Source: Alishewanella longhuensis (GTDB taxonomy: Bacteria; Pseudomonadota; Gammaproteobacteria; Enterobacterales; Alteromonadaceae). From it: a stretch of DNA of 64,000 bases. Shown here in pieces: positions 10,182 through 20,436 of this stretch. How positions within the stretch are numbered: position 1 is the stretch's first letter; every line of letters begins with the position of its first letter. The notes under the pieces were generated by a model, which did no database searches, had not been told where the DNA came from, and saw nothing but the letters and a program-made list of their open reading frames with translations. The position numbers and the translations under genes are program-made. Where the stretch lies: NCBI RefSeq assembly GCF_014653435.1, contig NZ_BNAO01000008.1, forward strand, positions 124,526 through 188,525, written 5' to 3'.

Positions 10182-10763
10182 TTACTCCATATGCCCCATT
10201 TTTGCCGCTTTAGTGGCAAGATAGCGATGGCTATGTGCGGTGGTTTTCACCCTATGCTGCACGCGCTCCAGCACATTCACACCGGCATCCTGTAAGGCTT
10301 TTAACTTACGCGGATTATTAGTTAACAAACGAATTTGTTGCACACCAAGCTGTGCGAACATTTCGGCCGCTATACCGTATTCACGTTGATCAGGTAAGAA
10401 CCCTAGGATCTCATTTGCTTCAACAGTATCTAAGCCCTTATCTTGTTCAGCGTAAGCGCGAATTTTGTTAATTAGGCCTATGCCCCGACCTTCCTGACGC
10501 AGATATAAAATAACGCCCCTGCCTGTTTCGGCAATTCGCTTCATGGCGGCTTCTAACTGCGGCCCGCAATCACAACGCAGACTAAATAAAGCGTCTCCGG
10601 TTAAACATTCCGAATGCACCCGCGCTAACACCGGTTCATCTGTTGTGATATCGCCCAAAGTTAAGGCAACATGTTCTTTGCCATTAGCCGCTTCAAAGCC
10701 ATGCAAGCGAAACTCTGCAAAAGGCGTGGGTAACAGCGTTGAAGTAATAAGTTTAATGCTCAT
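10182..10763 (-). CDS. ribA: GTP cyclohydrolase II
   Basis: A 193-residue stand-alone RibA, which opens GTP to 2,5-diamino-6-ribosylamino-4-pyrimidinone 5'-phosphate, formate and pyrophosphate: the first step of riboflavin synthesis. The zinc ligands Cys53, Cys64 and Cys66 are visible in [17 protein letters not shown], and the active-site arginine motif RQEGRGIGL follows near residue 130. No DHBP synthase domain is fused. It is divergent from the ABC exporter gene; no FMN riboswitch was recognised in the 140 bases between their starts. Confidence 0.96.
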   Translation of the reverse strand: MSIKLITSTLLPTPFAEFRLHGFEAANGKEHVALTLGDITTDEPVLARVHSECLTGDALFSLRCDCGPQLEAAMKRIAETGRGVILYLRQEGRGIGLINKIRAYAEQDKGLDTVEANEILGFLPDQREYGIAAEMFAQLGVQQIRLLTNNPRKLKALQDAGVNVLERVQHRVKTTAHSHRYLATKAAKMGHME

Positions 10764-10904
10764 TAATGGTCTCGATAAAAATACTGCAGCAAAAACGCTA
10801 AGTTGGGGCTTTGAGCAGAAAACTCAAGAGCACTTCAGCCCGTATCTACGTTACAATAGTTGATACCGCACCACTTTGCCGTGCGTTTTTTATGGATATT
10901 TTAC

Positions 10905-12752
10905 ATGTTTGGATTTTTTGAACGTTTAACCCGCCCTTTTCCAGAACACGAACCTACCCAGCCACCAACAGGCTTATTGGCATTCTGCCGCCATTATACT
11001 AAAGGTATGGAGTGGCCACTTGTGGTGATGTCCATTAGCTCGGCGCTACTGGCCATTTTGGAGGTATCATTATTCAGTTTTATGGGGCAGCTAGTCGATT
11101 GGTTGGTTACGAAAAACCCAGACAGTTTTTTTACTGAAGAGCGGGCAACGCTTATCTGGATGGGATTGGTGACTATCGTGTTATTACCACTATTGACCTT
11201 GTTTCATTCTGCCTTGGTACACCAAACCTTGCTCGGCAATTATCCGATGGCCATCCGCTGGCAAGCGCATCGCTATTTGCTGCGCCAAAGCGTCAGCTTT
11301 TACCAAAACGATTTCGCCGGGCGTATTGCCACCAAAGTCATGCAAACCTCGTTAGCGGTGCGCGAAACGGTAATGAAGCTGCTGGATGTGCTGGTGTACG
11401 TACTCGTTTATTTCTCGGCGATGTTATATTTTGTCGCCGACGCTGATCTACGATTGATCATCCCCATGTTGGTTTGGCTGGTATTCTATATCGTGTTACA
11501 GCTGTACTTTGTGCCTCGCTTAAAAAGGGTCGCTACCGCGCAGGCTGATGCTCGCTCAGAAATGACCGGCCGTATTGTCGACAGCTATACCAATATCAAC
11601 ACCATTAAACTGTTCTCTTATACCCAACGTGAAGAAGCCTATGCTCGTGACAGTATGGAGGTATTTTTAAAACCAGTGTATCAGCAAATGCGCTTAGCCA
11701 CTGGCTTAAGTGTGTCGGTACAAACCCTCAACTACTTGCTGGTGTTTAGTGTTGCCGCCTTGTCGCTTTATCTTTGGGCTGGCAGTGCCATCACCGTGGG
11801 GGCTATTGCCATAGCAGTAAGCTTGGCGCTACGTTTAAACGGTATGGCACAGTGGATCATGTGGGAAGTGAGTAGCCTGTTTGAAAATATTGGTACTGTT
11901 GCTGATGGTGTCGCAACGCTGTCACAACCTGCTCAGGTACAAGACAAAGCCAATGCTACTGAACTTAAAGTCAGCACCGGTGCAATTCGTTTTGATGCCG
12001 TAAGTTTTAACTATGGTAAAGAGACGGTAACAGGCGACAAGCCAGCAGTGCTCTCTGCGCTTAGCCTAGAGATTAAACCAGGTGAGAAAATTGGCTTAGT
12101 TGGCCGCTCTGGTGCAGGTAAATCGACCCTGGTTAATCTATTACTGCGGTTTTATGATGTGGAGTCTGGCAAAATCTTAATCGACGGTCAGGACATCAGC
12201 ACCGTTTCACAAGAAAGTTTGCGTAAACATATCGCTATGGTAACGCAAGATACCTCGTTATTACACCGCTCGGTGCGCGATAACATCAGCTATGGTAAAC
12301 CCGATGCCAGCGAGCAGGAACTGCTCACAGCTGCAGATCAGGCTGAAGCAAGCCTGTTTATCCAGGATTTAACCGACTTAAAAGGCAATAAAGGTCTGGA
12401 TGCACAAGTCGGCGAGCGTGGTGTAAAACTCTCTGGTGGTCAGCGCCAGCGTATTGCTATCGCCCGAGTGTTGCTAAAGAATGCTCCGGTATTAATTCTA
12501 GACGAAGCAACTTCTGCCCTGGATTCTGAAGTAGAAGCCGCGATTCAGGCCAGCCTTAATACCTTAATGCAAAACAAAACGGTGATTGCCATTGCTCATC
12601 GCTTGTCCACTATTGCGCAGATGGACAGATTAATTGTATTAGATCAGGGCCGTATCGTAGAACAAGGCACCCACGCTGAGCTGGTAGCCGCAGGCGGCAT
12701 CTACGCCCAATTATGGGCTCATCAAACTGGTGGCTTTATCGGCGTGGAGTAA
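10905..12752 (+). CDS. ABC exporter, fused permease-ATPase (half transporter)
   Basis: A 615-residue type IV ABC half-transporter. The N-terminal membrane domain has six helices (about residues 35-330) and ends in an ATPase with Walker A GRSGAGKST (near 400), signature SGGQRQRIAIARV (near 509), Walker B and D-loop VLILDEATSALDSE (near 530) and the H-loop AIAHRLST. It resembles MsbA/multidrug and Atm1-like exporters, but the substrate is not clear. It would act as a homodimer in the inner membrane. A TTG at 10860 is in frame, but the ATG at 10905 starts the recognisable protein (MFGFFERLTRPFPEH). No membrane fusion partner is nearby. A bidirectional terminator separates it from the convergent symporter gene. 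Confidence 0.88.
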   Translation: MFGFFERLTRPFPEHEPTQPPTGLLAFCRHYTKGMEWPLVVMSISSALLAILEVSLFSFMGQLVDWLVTKNPDSFFTEERATLIWMGLVTIVLLPLLTLFHSALVHQTLLGNYPMAIRWQAHRYLLRQSVSFYQNDFAGRIATKVMQTSLAVRETVMKLLDVLVYVLVYFSAMLYFVADADLRLIIPMLVWLVFYIVLQLYFVPRLKRVATAQADARSEMTGRIVDSYTNINTIKLFSYTQREEAYARDSMEVFLKPVYQQMRLATGLSVSVQTLNYLLVFSVAALSLYLWAGSAITVGAIAIAVSLALRLNGMAQWIMWEVSSLFENIGTVADGVATLSQPAQVQDKANATELKVSTGAIRFDAVSFNYGKETVTGDKPAVLSALSLEIKPGEKIGLVGRSGAGKSTLVNLLLRFYDVESGKILIDGQDISTVSQESLRKHIAMVTQDTSLLHRSVRDNISYGKPDASEQELLTAADQAEASLFIQDLTDLKGNKGLDAQVGERGVKLSGGQRQRIAIARVLLKNAPVLILDEATSALDSEVEAAIQASLNTLMQNKTVIAIAHRLSTIAQMDRLIVLDQGRIVEQGTHAELVAAGGIYAQLWAHQTGGFIGVE

Positions 12753-12800
12753 AGGTTAGGAAAGTCCGTTACAGGCTGATCAGAGAGACATAACATCAAC

Positions 12801-12830
12801 AAAAAAGCCCCGAATTATTCGGGGCTTTTT
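12801..12830. terminator. Bidirectional terminator between ABC exporter and AGCS genes
   Basis: An inverted repeat with core GCCCCGAA/TTCGGGGC and a 3-base loop (TTA) is flanked by A residues on the left and T residues on the right. It can serve both convergent genes. Confidence 0.88.
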
Positions 12831-12843
12831 AATCTAACATCTA

Positions 12844-14349
12844 TTACTGCTTGTCTTGCTCTTGCGCTTTAGCTAAGCGCTTTTCCCAAAAGGTCGCATT
12901 TTTAATCCCCAGTTTTACCGGATCAAAGGTAATAGGGCCACCGGCTTTCTTTTGCTCTTCGTAATCTTTTAAACATAAGATGGCAGGTTTATGCACAAAG
13001 AAAATAACTAGGATCCCCAAGACGTTGATCCAAGCCATTAAACCTACACCAATATCACCGATATCCCACACATAACCAGCCGCATTTACTGTGCCGTAGG
13101 CTACCATCGACATCAGGATAATTTTAAAGGCGATTAACGGCAGTTTGTTGTTAAAAATGCGGTTTAAGTAAGCCACATTGGTCTCGGTAATATAGTAGTA
13201 CGCCAGAATAGTGGTAAAAGCGAAGAAAAACAGCGCAATACCGACAAACACCTGACCAAAGTTACCAAAGACACTATTAAGCGCCATCTGAGTAAAGGCG
13301 GCAGAGCCAATAACCGTATCAGCTGCAACATTTTGCACAATAAACTGGCCTTCAGGTAAGGTGCCTACCACATTGTATTGTTGCGTGATTAAGATCATCA
13401 GTGCAGTGGCGGTACAGACAAATAAAGTATCGACATAGACAGAAAAAGCCTGCACCAAACCTTGTTGTGCCGGGTGATCAACCTCAGCGGCCGCGGCGGC
13501 ATGGGGCCCTGTGCCCTGACCTGCTTCATTAGAATAGATACCCCGCTTTACCCCCCAGCCAATGGCAGCACCAAAGCCAGCTTGTGCGGTAAAGGCATCA
13601 GATAAAATCAGACCAAAAATGCCAGGCACTTTATCCAGGTTCAAAAACACAATTATCAGCGCCATCACGATATAGCCCAACGCCATAAAAGGCACTACCA
13701 CCTGGGTAAAATTAGCAATCCGTCTAATACCGCCGAAAATAATAAAGGCCAGCACAATCAGAATCAGTGCCAGTGCAGCAAGCTTATTGGTACCGACTTC
13801 GCCAAAACTGGTGCTAACCATATTCCCGTCGCCAAATACCTGAGTTACCGCATTACCTACCGCATTAGCCTGCACACCCGGTAAGAAAATACCGCAGCCA
13901 ATAATGGCCGACACGGCAAATAAAATGCCTAACCAGCGCCAGCCCAGGCAGCGTTCAAAATAGTACGCCGGGCCACCACGATACTGGCCATTCTCTTCTA
14001 CTTTATATACCTGACCTAACGTAGATTCAGCAAAAGCGGTGCTAGCCCCTAAAAAGGCGACTACCCACATCCAAAATACAGCACCAGGGCCACCAAAACC
14101 GATCGCCGCAGCCACACCGGCAATATTACCTACCCCAACCCGACCCGATAAAGACACTGCCAATGCCTGAAAGGATGAGATCCCTTTATCTGAGCTGCTA
14201 TTATTTAACAGCAGCTTACACATTTCTTTAAAATGCCGTACTTGCGCAAAGCGCGTTAAAATTGAATAAAATAAGCCGGCGCCTAAGCACAAATAAATCA
14301 GTGCCTCGCTCCAGACATAACTATTAATGGTATTGACCAACTCCTGCAT
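12844..14349 (-). CDS. Sodium:alanine/glycine symporter (AGCS family)
   Basis: A 501-residue membrane transporter with about eleven hydrophobic helices. Family motifs of the alanine or glycine:cation symporters are clear: SLSGRVGVGNIAGVAAAIGFGGPGA (residues about 65-90) and GWGVKRGIYSNEAGQGTGPHAAA (about 265-290). It takes up alanine or glycine with sodium ions. The 5' region of nearly 300 bases up to the ppsA end holds a small GC-rich inverted repeat and no riboswitch that I recognise. It is transcribed alone. Confidence 0.92.
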   Translation of the reverse strand: MQELVNTINSYVWSEALIYLCLGAGLFYSILTRFAQVRHFKEMCKLLLNNSSSDKGISSFQALAVSLSGRVGVGNIAGVAAAIGFGGPGAVFWMWVVAFLGASTAFAESTLGQVYKVEENGQYRGGPAYYFERCLGWRWLGILFAVSAIIGCGIFLPGVQANAVGNAVTQVFGDGNMVSTSFGEVGTNKLAALALILIVLAFIIFGGIRRIANFTQVVVPFMALGYIVMALIIVFLNLDKVPGIFGLILSDAFTAQAGFGAAIGWGVKRGIYSNEAGQGTGPHAAAAAEVDHPAQQGLVQAFSVYVDTLFVCTATALMILITQQYNVVGTLPEGQFIVQNVAADTVIGSAAFTQMALNSVFGNFGQVFVGIALFFFAFTTILAYYYITETNVAYLNRIFNNKLPLIAFKIILMSMVAYGTVNAAGYVWDIGDIGVGLMAWINVLGILVIFFVHKPAILCLKDYEEQKKAGGPITFDPVKLGIKNATFWEKRLAKAQEQDKQ

Positions 14350-14565
14350 GGATATCCCCTGGATGTTATGTTTTTAGATCCTTAATTGTCGAAAAGGCGC
14401 TGTGTTAACGCGTGGTTCCGACGATATTTGGATTTCTCTGTTATGTTCCCGCTAATAATTTGCCATAAGCTGTCACATTTAGCTATGCCGTTGGCGCGCA
14501 TCAGCGCCAGAAAATCCGTATTTATGCTAATTACTGACAAAATGGCTATCTTCCGCGCAGTAAGA

Positions 14566-14603
14566 TAAAAAAGCCCTAAGTCTCTACAGACACCTAGGGC
14601 TTT
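14566..14603 (-). terminator. Rho-independent terminator after ppsA
   Basis: Stem AAGCCCTA/TAGGGCTT at 14571-14578 and 14595-14602, with an inner GTCT/AGAC stem. On the reverse strand it is followed by six T residues. It lies 45 bases past the ppsA stop. The region 14350-14565 upstream holds no credible gene. Confidence 0.85.
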
Positions 14604-14647
14604 GACATGATGATTTAGCGAATATTAAAGGGCGTAATACACTATAC

Positions 14648-17026
14648 TTAGTGCTTAGCAAACTGTTTAGCTAAATACAGCCAGGTATCGACTACCGTAT
14701 CAGGGTTAAGTGACACGCTCTCAATCCCCTGTGCCATTAACCAGGCAGCAAAATCTTCATGGTCCGAAGGCCCTTGGCCACAGATACCGATATATTTGCC
14801 TTGGGCTTTACAGGTTTGAATGGCCATTTCCAGCAGCTTTTTAATGGCCGGATTACGCTCATCAAATAAATGCGCAATTAAGCCACTATCGCGATCTAAA
14901 CCAAGTGTTAACTGGGTTAAATCATTCGAGCCAATCGAGAAACCATCAAAATACTGCAAGAACTCCTCCGCTAATAAGGCATTAGAAGGGAGCTCACACA
15001 TCATAATCACCCGTAAACCATTGTCACCGCGTTTTAAGCCATGTGCCGCGAGCAAATCGATAACTCCCGCAGCTTCTTCTAAGGTTCTGACAAAGGGGAT
15101 CATTACTTCGATATTGCTAAAGCCCATGCTATTGCGCACTCGTTTTAACGCTTCTACTTCCAGCGCAAAACAATCACGGAAATCTTCTGATAAATAACGG
15201 GATGCACCACGGAAGCCAATCATCGGGTTTTCTTCATGCGGCTCATACTGACGCCCACCAACGAGGTTAGCGTACTCATTCGATTTAAAATCTGACATCC
15301 GCACTATGACTTTTTCTGGCGCAAAGGCACACGCCAGGGTCGCAATACCCTCAGTCAGTTTAGCAATATAGAACTCAACCGGATCAGCATAACCAGCGCT
15401 TAGCTCGTCAATACTGGCTTTAATCTCACTGCTTTGCGACGCGTAATTAATTAAGGCTTTCGGATGTACGCCAATCATACGGTTAATAATAAACTCCAAT
15501 CGTGCTAACCCCACACCGGCATGTGGCAGACGCGAGAAAGCAAAAGCCCGCTCTGGGTTGCCCACGTTCATCATCACTTTAATGTCAAGCGCCGGCATCT
15601 TATCTACCTGACTGGTCACAATCGAGAAATCCAATTCGCCCTGATACACAAAGCCGGTATCACCTTCGGCGCAAGATACCGTAACCGGTTCACCATCCTT
15701 AATTTTAGCGGTGGCATCGCCACAACCGACCACCGCAGGAATACCCAACTCGCGCGCAATAATAGCCGCATGACAAGTACGACCTCCACGGTTAGTCACT
15801 ATGGCAGAGGCTCGCTTCATAATCGGCTCCCAGTCGGGATCCGTCATGTCGGTAACCAGTACATCACCCGCTTTAATTTGATCCATTTGCGAAATATCGG
15901 CCAAAACTTTGGCGGTGCCCGCACCTATACGCTGGCCAATAGCCCGACCTTCAACCAATACGGTACTGCGTTTCGCGAGCTGATAACGCTCTATGGAAGC
16001 GTTGTCTTCACGGCTTTTTACCGTTTCTGGCCGTGCCTGTACGATATACAACTTGCCATCGTTACCATCTTTAGCCCATTCTATATCCATAGGGCGGCCA
16101 TAATGCTGCTCTATCAATATCGCTTGCTGCGCGAGTTGTTCGACTTCCGCATCGGTCAATGAAAAAGCACGACGTTTTTGCGCTGGAACTTCTTCAATCT
16201 TCACTTGCTTACCATGCTCTTGCTCAGACGAGTACACCATCTGTACCGCTTTGCTACCGATGTTTCGTTTCACCACCGCAGGCCGACCGGCTGTCAGAGT
16301 GGGCTTGTGCACATAAAACTCATCAGGGTTAACTGCGCCCTGCACCACCATTTCCCCTAAACCGTAAGATGAAGTGATAAAGACGACCTGATCAAAACCC
16401 GACTCCGTATCAATACTAAACATCACGCCAGAAGTGGCTAGATCAGAGCGTACCATTCGCTGCACCCCTGCAGAGAGTGCCACACCGCGATGATCATAGC
16501 CCTGGTGTACCCGGTAAGAAATAGCTCGGTCGTTAAATAAAGAGGCGAACACATGCTTAATTGCCACAATCACCGCATCATAACCACGTACATTTAGAAA
16601 GGTTTCTTGCTGTCCAGCAAAAGAAGCATCCGGCATATCCTCAGCGGTAGCTGAGGAGCGCACTGCAAAGGATACATCGGCCTTATCATCAGAATGTAAC
16701 TGTTGATAGGCATGCAAAATCGCCTGCTCCAGCTCGGGCTGGAAAGGTGTATCTATAACCCACTGTCTAATTTGCTTGCCAGCTGCAGCCAGCGTAGAAA
16801 CATCATCGACATCCAATCCATCCAGCAGCTGATAAATGCGCTCATTAACGCCGCTTTGCTCTAAAAATTGGTTAAAAGCATAGGCTGTTGTGGCAAAACC
16901 GCCAGGGACCTGTACCCCAACCGATGCCAGATTGCTAATCATCTCGCCGAGTGACGCATTTTTACCACCGACCCGTTCGACATCATGCATACCGAGGTCC
17001 TGATACCAAATGATGAATTCTTGCAC
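14648..17026 (-). CDS. ppsA: Phosphoenolpyruvate synthase
   Basis: A 792-residue enzyme converting pyruvate and ATP to PEP, AMP and phosphate, needed for gluconeogenic growth. The ATP-grasp N-terminal domain starts [11 protein letters not shown]. The mobile phosphohistidine domain has [21 protein letters not shown], with the catalytic His. The C-terminal TIM-barrel ends with the active-site Cys in [13 protein letters not shown]. The frame can be extended to a TTG at 17038, but the GTG at 17026 has GGAG six bases upstream and gives exactly the E. coli length. It is divergent from ppsR, its dedicated regulator, with 133 bases between the two starts. Confidence 0.97.
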   Translation of the reverse strand: MQEFIIWYQDLGMHDVERVGGKNASLGEMISNLASVGVQVPGGFATTAYAFNQFLEQSGVNERIYQLLDGLDVDDVSTLAAAGKQIRQWVIDTPFQPELEQAILHAYQQLHSDDKADVSFAVRSSATAEDMPDASFAGQQETFLNVRGYDAVIVAIKHVFASLFNDRAISYRVHQGYDHRGVALSAGVQRMVRSDLATSGVMFSIDTESGFDQVVFITSSYGLGEMVVQGAVNPDEFYVHKPTLTAGRPAVVKRNIGSKAVQMVYSSEQEHGKQVKIEEVPAQKRRAFSLTDAEVEQLAQQAILIEQHYGRPMDIEWAKDGNDGKLYIVQARPETVKSREDNASIERYQLAKRSTVLVEGRAIGQRIGAGTAKVLADISQMDQIKAGDVLVTDMTDPDWEPIMKRASAIVTNRGGRTCHAAIIARELGIPAVVGCGDATAKIKDGEPVTVSCAEGDTGFVYQGELDFSIVTSQVDKMPALDIKVMMNVGNPERAFAFSRLPHAGVGLARLEFIINRMIGVHPKALINYASQSSEIKASIDELSAGYADPVEFYIAKLTEGIATLACAFAPEKVIVRMSDFKSNEYANLVGGRQYEPHEENPMIGFRGASRYLSEDFRDCFALEVEALKRVRNSMGFSNIEVMIPFVRTLEEAAGVIDLLAAHGLKRGDNGLRVIMMCELPSNALLAEEFLQYFDGFSIGSNDLTQLTLGLDRDSGLIAHLFDERNPAIKKLLEMAIQTCKAQGKYIGICGQGPSDHEDFAAWLMAQGIESVSLNPDTVVDTWLYLAKQFAKH

Positions 17027-17159
17027 CTTAATCTCCAATTTTTGTTGCCGAGCATGTAAGCTTACAGTATTGACTACACTATGCTTGATTCTACACTTAG
17101 CCTATAGGGTTTTAAAACCTTAATTTTTATGTAGATTTATTACGAAATTGGGAGTTTTT

Positions 17160-17969
17160 GTGCGCACAGCTTTTTATGTTTCAGACGGCACAGCCATTAC
17201 CGCCGAAGTGTTTGGCCATGCCCTTTTAACGATGTTTCCAGCACAATTTGAGCATATTACCCTGCCCTTTATTGAAAATATTGAAGCGGCTACTCAGGTA
17301 ATACAACGAATTAATGATTGTTATAAAACTACAGGATTACGGCCTCTGGTGTTTCACACCTTCGTTGATGAAGCCTTAAGGTTATTAATTAGCCAAAGTG
17401 ATGGCATCTGTTATGACTTCTTAAATGCCTTTGTGGAGCCATTACAAAAAGAGCTGGGCATGGCACCGGTACCGAAAACCCATCGCACCCATAGCATGCA
17501 CGAAAAAACCTACGATTTTCGGATAGACGCCGTTAACTATGCGCTGGCCAATGATGATGGTGCCAATATGAAAAACTTCAATCAGGCAGATATTATTCTG
17601 GTAGGCGTCAGTCGCTCAGGTAAAACGCCTACCAGCCTCTATTTGGCGCTGCAATATGGTATTAAAGCTGCTAATTATCCCTTTGTTGAAGAAGATATGA
17701 GCGAACTAAAATTGCCACCAGAACTTAAAAAACATCAAGCTAAGTTGTTCGGCTTAACCATTACCGCAGAGCGCTTAAGTCAAATCAGGGAGCAGCGACG
17801 ACCCAATAGCCGCTATGCTTCAGTGAAGCAATGCGCACTGGAATTAAAAGAGGTTGAATTGCTATATCAACGTGAGCAAATCCCGTATATCAATTCTACT
17901 CAACTTTCAATTGAAGAGATTTCCGCCAAAATTATTTCCCGTACAGGCTTAAAACGACAAAAGTATTAG
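17160..17969 (+). CDS. ppsR: PEP synthase regulatory kinase/pyrophosphorylase
   Basis: A 269-residue bifunctional DUF299 protein. In E. coli it inactivates PpsA by ADP-dependent phosphorylation of an active-site threonine and reactivates it by Pi-dependent dephosphorylation. The P-loop VGVSRSGKTPTS lies at about residues 148-159, and the N-terminus RTAFYVSDGTAITAE is characteristic. The GTG at 17160 has GGGAG five bases before it and is preferred over the in-frame TTG at 17148. Its position opposite ppsA is conserved with enterobacteria. It converges on a DAHP synthase gene, another PEP-consuming enzyme. Confidence 0.96.
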   Translation: MRTAFYVSDGTAITAEVFGHALLTMFPAQFEHITLPFIENIEAATQVIQRINDCYKTTGLRPLVFHTFVDEALRLLISQSDGICYDFLNAFVEPLQKELGMAPVPKTHRTHSMHEKTYDFRIDAVNYALANDDGANMKNFNQADIILVGVSRSGKTPTSLYLALQYGIKAANYPFVEEDMSELKLPPELKKHQAKLFGLTITAERLSQIREQRRPNSRYASVKQCALELKEVELLYQREQIPYINSTQLSIEEISAKIISRTGLKRQKY

Positions 17970-18054
17970 CAGTTTGCATCTGTTGTTTGAGTTGCCAAGA
18001 GGAATTGTATCATGGTGCTAAAAAGTACAGCTTAGCAAAATTTCAGCAACTACA

Positions 18055-18079
18055 TAAAAAAAGGGGCGCTAGGCCCCTT
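18055..18079 (-). terminator. Rho-independent terminator after DAHP synthase gene
   Basis: Stem AAGGGGC/GCCCCTT with a 5-base loop (18061-18079), followed on the reverse strand by seven T residues. Confidence 0.85.
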
Positions 18080-18101
18080 CGCGAATCGCGTTTCACAATA
18101 A

Positions 18102-19451
18102 CTATTTACGTGCGGAACTTAAGGTATCCGCAATTAAAAATGCCAACTCCAGTACCTGATCAGCATTTAGGCGAGGATCGCACTGGGTAAAGTAACGTGA
18201 TGATAAATCGCTTTCACTTAAACCATAAGCACCACCGGTACACTCCGTCACATGCTCGCCGGTCATCTCTAAATGAATACCACCAGCATGAGTGCCTTCC
18301 GCTTTGTGTACTGCAAAGAAATTGCGAATTTCCCGCAGAATGGCTTCAAAGTCGCGGGTTTTATAATCGTTGCTGGCTTTTACCGTGTTGCCGTGCATCG
18401 GATCGGAACTCCACACCACTTTACGGCCCTCTTGCTTCACACGGCGCACCAGCGCAGGCAATTTATCAGCCAGCTTATCAGCTCCCATTCGCGTGATCAG
18501 GGTTAAACGGCCGGCGGTATTTTGCGGGTTTAACGCATCGATTAAACGGATCAACTCATCCTCTTGCATGCCGGGGCCAATTTTTACCCCAACCGGGTTA
18601 TGAATGCCGCGGAAAAACTCCAAATGGGCATGGTCCAGTTGCCGGGTGCGCTCGCCAATCCATACCATATGCGCCGAGCAGTCGTACCATTTGCCGGTTA
18701 AGGTATCACGACGGGTTAAGGCTTCCTCATAATTCAACAATAAAGCTTCATGCGAGGTATATAACTGTGTTTCGCGGATAGATGGCGAGTTTTGTGCAGT
18801 GATACCACAAATTTCCATAAAACGCAGCGCTTCCTGAATACGGGTGGCAACGCTCTGATAGCGCTCCTTCAGCGGATTCGATTCCACAAAGCCCATATTC
18901 CAGGCGCTGACCTGATGAAGATCGGCCAGACCACCTTGGGCAAAGGCCCGTAATAAATTCATCGTCGCCGCTGAGTGATGATAAGCAGTAACCAAACGAT
19001 TAGGATCAGGTTGCCTTGCTTGCTCAGTAAACTCAAAACTATTGACGATGTCGCCCCGATAACTGGGTAAAGAAATACCATCAATGGTTTCTAAATCACT
19101 GGAACGCGGCTTGGCGTATTGGCCGGCCATGCGGGCAACTTTTACTACCGGTAGTCCACCCGCATAAGTTAATACCACCGCCATTTGCATCAAGACTTTA
19201 AAGGTATCGCGAATCTTTGGTGCATTAAAGTCATTAAAGCTTTCCGCACAATCGCCACCTTGCAGCAAGAAACCATTACCCTCGGCCACCTGGCCGAGCT
19301 GACTAAATAAATCCCGCGTTTCTTGCGCAAAAACTAAAGGCGGGTATTTATGCAGTTGCTGTTCTACTTGCGCTAATAATTGCTGATCCTGATACTGTGG
19401 TTGCTGCTGGATCGGCAGATTGCGCCAACTTTGTGGCGTCCAGGTGGTCAC
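18102..19451 (-). CDS. Class II 3-deoxy-7-phosphoheptulonate (DAHP) synthase
   Basis: A 449-residue class II (plant/mycobacterial-type) DAHP synthase that condenses PEP and erythrose 4-phosphate, the entry step of the shikimate pathway. Visible hallmarks: the metal-binding Cys68 in QGGDCAESF, the motifs [21 protein letters not shown] and [12 protein letters not shown], and the C-terminal [15 protein letters not shown]. Class I AroF/G/H enzymes of E. coli are unrelated in sequence and shorter (about 350 aa). The start is GTG with AGGA ten bases upstream. In E. coli the ppsA-ppsR pair is followed by aroH, a class I DAHP synthase, so the same reaction sits here in the same neighbourhood with a different protein family. 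Confidence 0.95.
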   Translation of the reverse strand: MTTWTPQSWRNLPIQQQPQYQDQQLLAQVEQQLHKYPPLVFAQETRDLFSQLGQVAEGNGFLLQGGDCAESFNDFNAPKIRDTFKVLMQMAVVLTYAGGLPVVKVARMAGQYAKPRSSDLETIDGISLPSYRGDIVNSFEFTEQARQPDPNRLVTAYHHSAATMNLLRAFAQGGLADLHQVSAWNMGFVESNPLKERYQSVATRIQEALRFMEICGITAQNSPSIRETQLYTSHEALLLNYEEALTRRDTLTGKWYDCSAHMVWIGERTRQLDHAHLEFFRGIHNPVGVKIGPGMQEDELIRLIDALNPQNTAGRLTLITRMGADKLADKLPALVRRVKQEGRKVVWSSDPMHGNTVKASNDYKTRDFEAILREIRNFFAVHKAEGTHAGGIHLEMTGEHVTECTGGAYGLSESDLSSRYFTQCDPRLNADQVLELAFLIADTLSSARK

Positions 19452-19744
19452 GATGTCATTCCTATAGGTTGATTACACACCCGCTAAACTTATAGACTTC
19501 TGGACGTAAATTCAATCCTCAAATAGTACTTTTTCGCCCTTTGGCAGCAAGGCTGTCTAAATTAGTAACTAACTGCAAAAATCTTAACGGCTAAGCTCAT
19601 TTATTTAGCAACTGATGAATTGCTTAATAAATAAGCGGCAAATGACGTGGAAAGCAACAAATAGTGTATTCTGCAACAGACTTTACTTTTCAAAATACAG
19701 CTTGCCGTTATATAGTTATTTTACTTGCGATAAAGGTGTTAATT

Positions 19745-20380
19745 ATGGAAAGGTTTGCCCGTCTGATCTTACTTACCGATGAGACCACACAACTAAGCAC
19801 AGCTCGTCATGCTCAGTCTGTAGGTATAGATGTAGAACAATGTTCACTAGCCAGTTTTGGCCAAATGCGCCAATATAAAGGAATTTTAGCTGGCTATCAG
19901 TTCAGTAATGAGACCTCCGTTAAAAAAGGCTTTTCTGCTAAGTTATTGAGTATTAGCAGACAGGTGCCATTATTCGTATTTCAGGCAGAACGACAATTAA
20001 TTGAACCTAGCAGAGCTATCTTTGCTGGCCTGCGCGGCGTTATTTATCACGACGAACAACCCGATATGGTCAAACGGGCATTACAAACAATGATGGCCGG
20101 CCAGCTGTATTATGGCCGAAAAGTCATGTCAGATACGCTTGATGCCTTGTTTCAATTACGTGAACAATCTAATCGCCGTATTAAAATTCCATCTTTATTA
20201 ACGGACCAGGAGCAGCGAATTAGCATGTTAATTGCGGAAGGCGCTCGTAATAAAGAAATTGCAGAACAATTGCAGATCAGTGCCAATACAGTGAAAGTGC
20301 ATGTTTCAGCGATTTTTAAAAAGACACACAGTAGAAATAGGACTGAGCTGGTACGCTGGTTACAAGAACCACAAAACTAA
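19745..20380 (+). CDS. LuxR/CsgD-like response regulator
   Basis: A 211-residue regulator. The C-terminal helix-turn-helix of the LuxR/FixJ type is clear at about 148-205 (LTDQEQRISMLIAEGARNKE, then a recognition helix in SANTVKVHVSAIF). The N-terminal 130 residues look like a degenerate receiver without the usual phospho-acceptor Asp surroundings, as in CsgD/VpsT. Those proteins control biofilm matrix genes, often through cyclic di-GMP. Whether this protein binds such a ligand is unknown. The ATG at 19745 is preceded by AAGGTG; an upstream in-frame extension to 19664 has no good RBS. It lies just before the MoxR-DUF58-TgpA operon on the same strand, 56 bases apart. Confidence 0.82.
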   Translation: MERFARLILLTDETTQLSTARHAQSVGIDVEQCSLASFGQMRQYKGILAGYQFSNETSVKKGFSAKLLSISRQVPLFVFQAERQLIEPSRAIFAGLRGVIYHDEQPDMVKRALQTMMAGQLYYGRKVMSDTLDALFQLREQSNRRIKIPSLLTDQEQRISMLIAEGARNKEIAEQLQISANTVKVHVSAIFKKTHSRNRTELVRWLQEPQN

Positions 20381-20436
20381 GAGCCCAACCACTGCGTATT
20401 GTGGTTAACGCATCACAATAAGTAGCAGGAGGTAAC

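Noticed and set aside
10764..10904. FMN riboswitch upstream of ribA
   Set aside because: Only about 140 bases to the divergent gene and no conserved RFN-element blocks recognised.
15521..16162. Forward ORF of 213 codons opposite ppsA
   Set aside because: Antisense shadow with biased composition (many His and Arg); ppsA is unambiguous.
18197..18603. Three overlapping forward ORFs opposite the DAHP synthase
   Set aside because: Shadows of the class II DAHP synthase in other frames.
19562..19572. TTAGTAACTAA palindrome upstream of the DAHP synthase, reminiscent of a TrpR box
   Set aside because: Too short and too far from the TrpR consensus (CTAGTTAACTAG) to support, although the gene context would fit.
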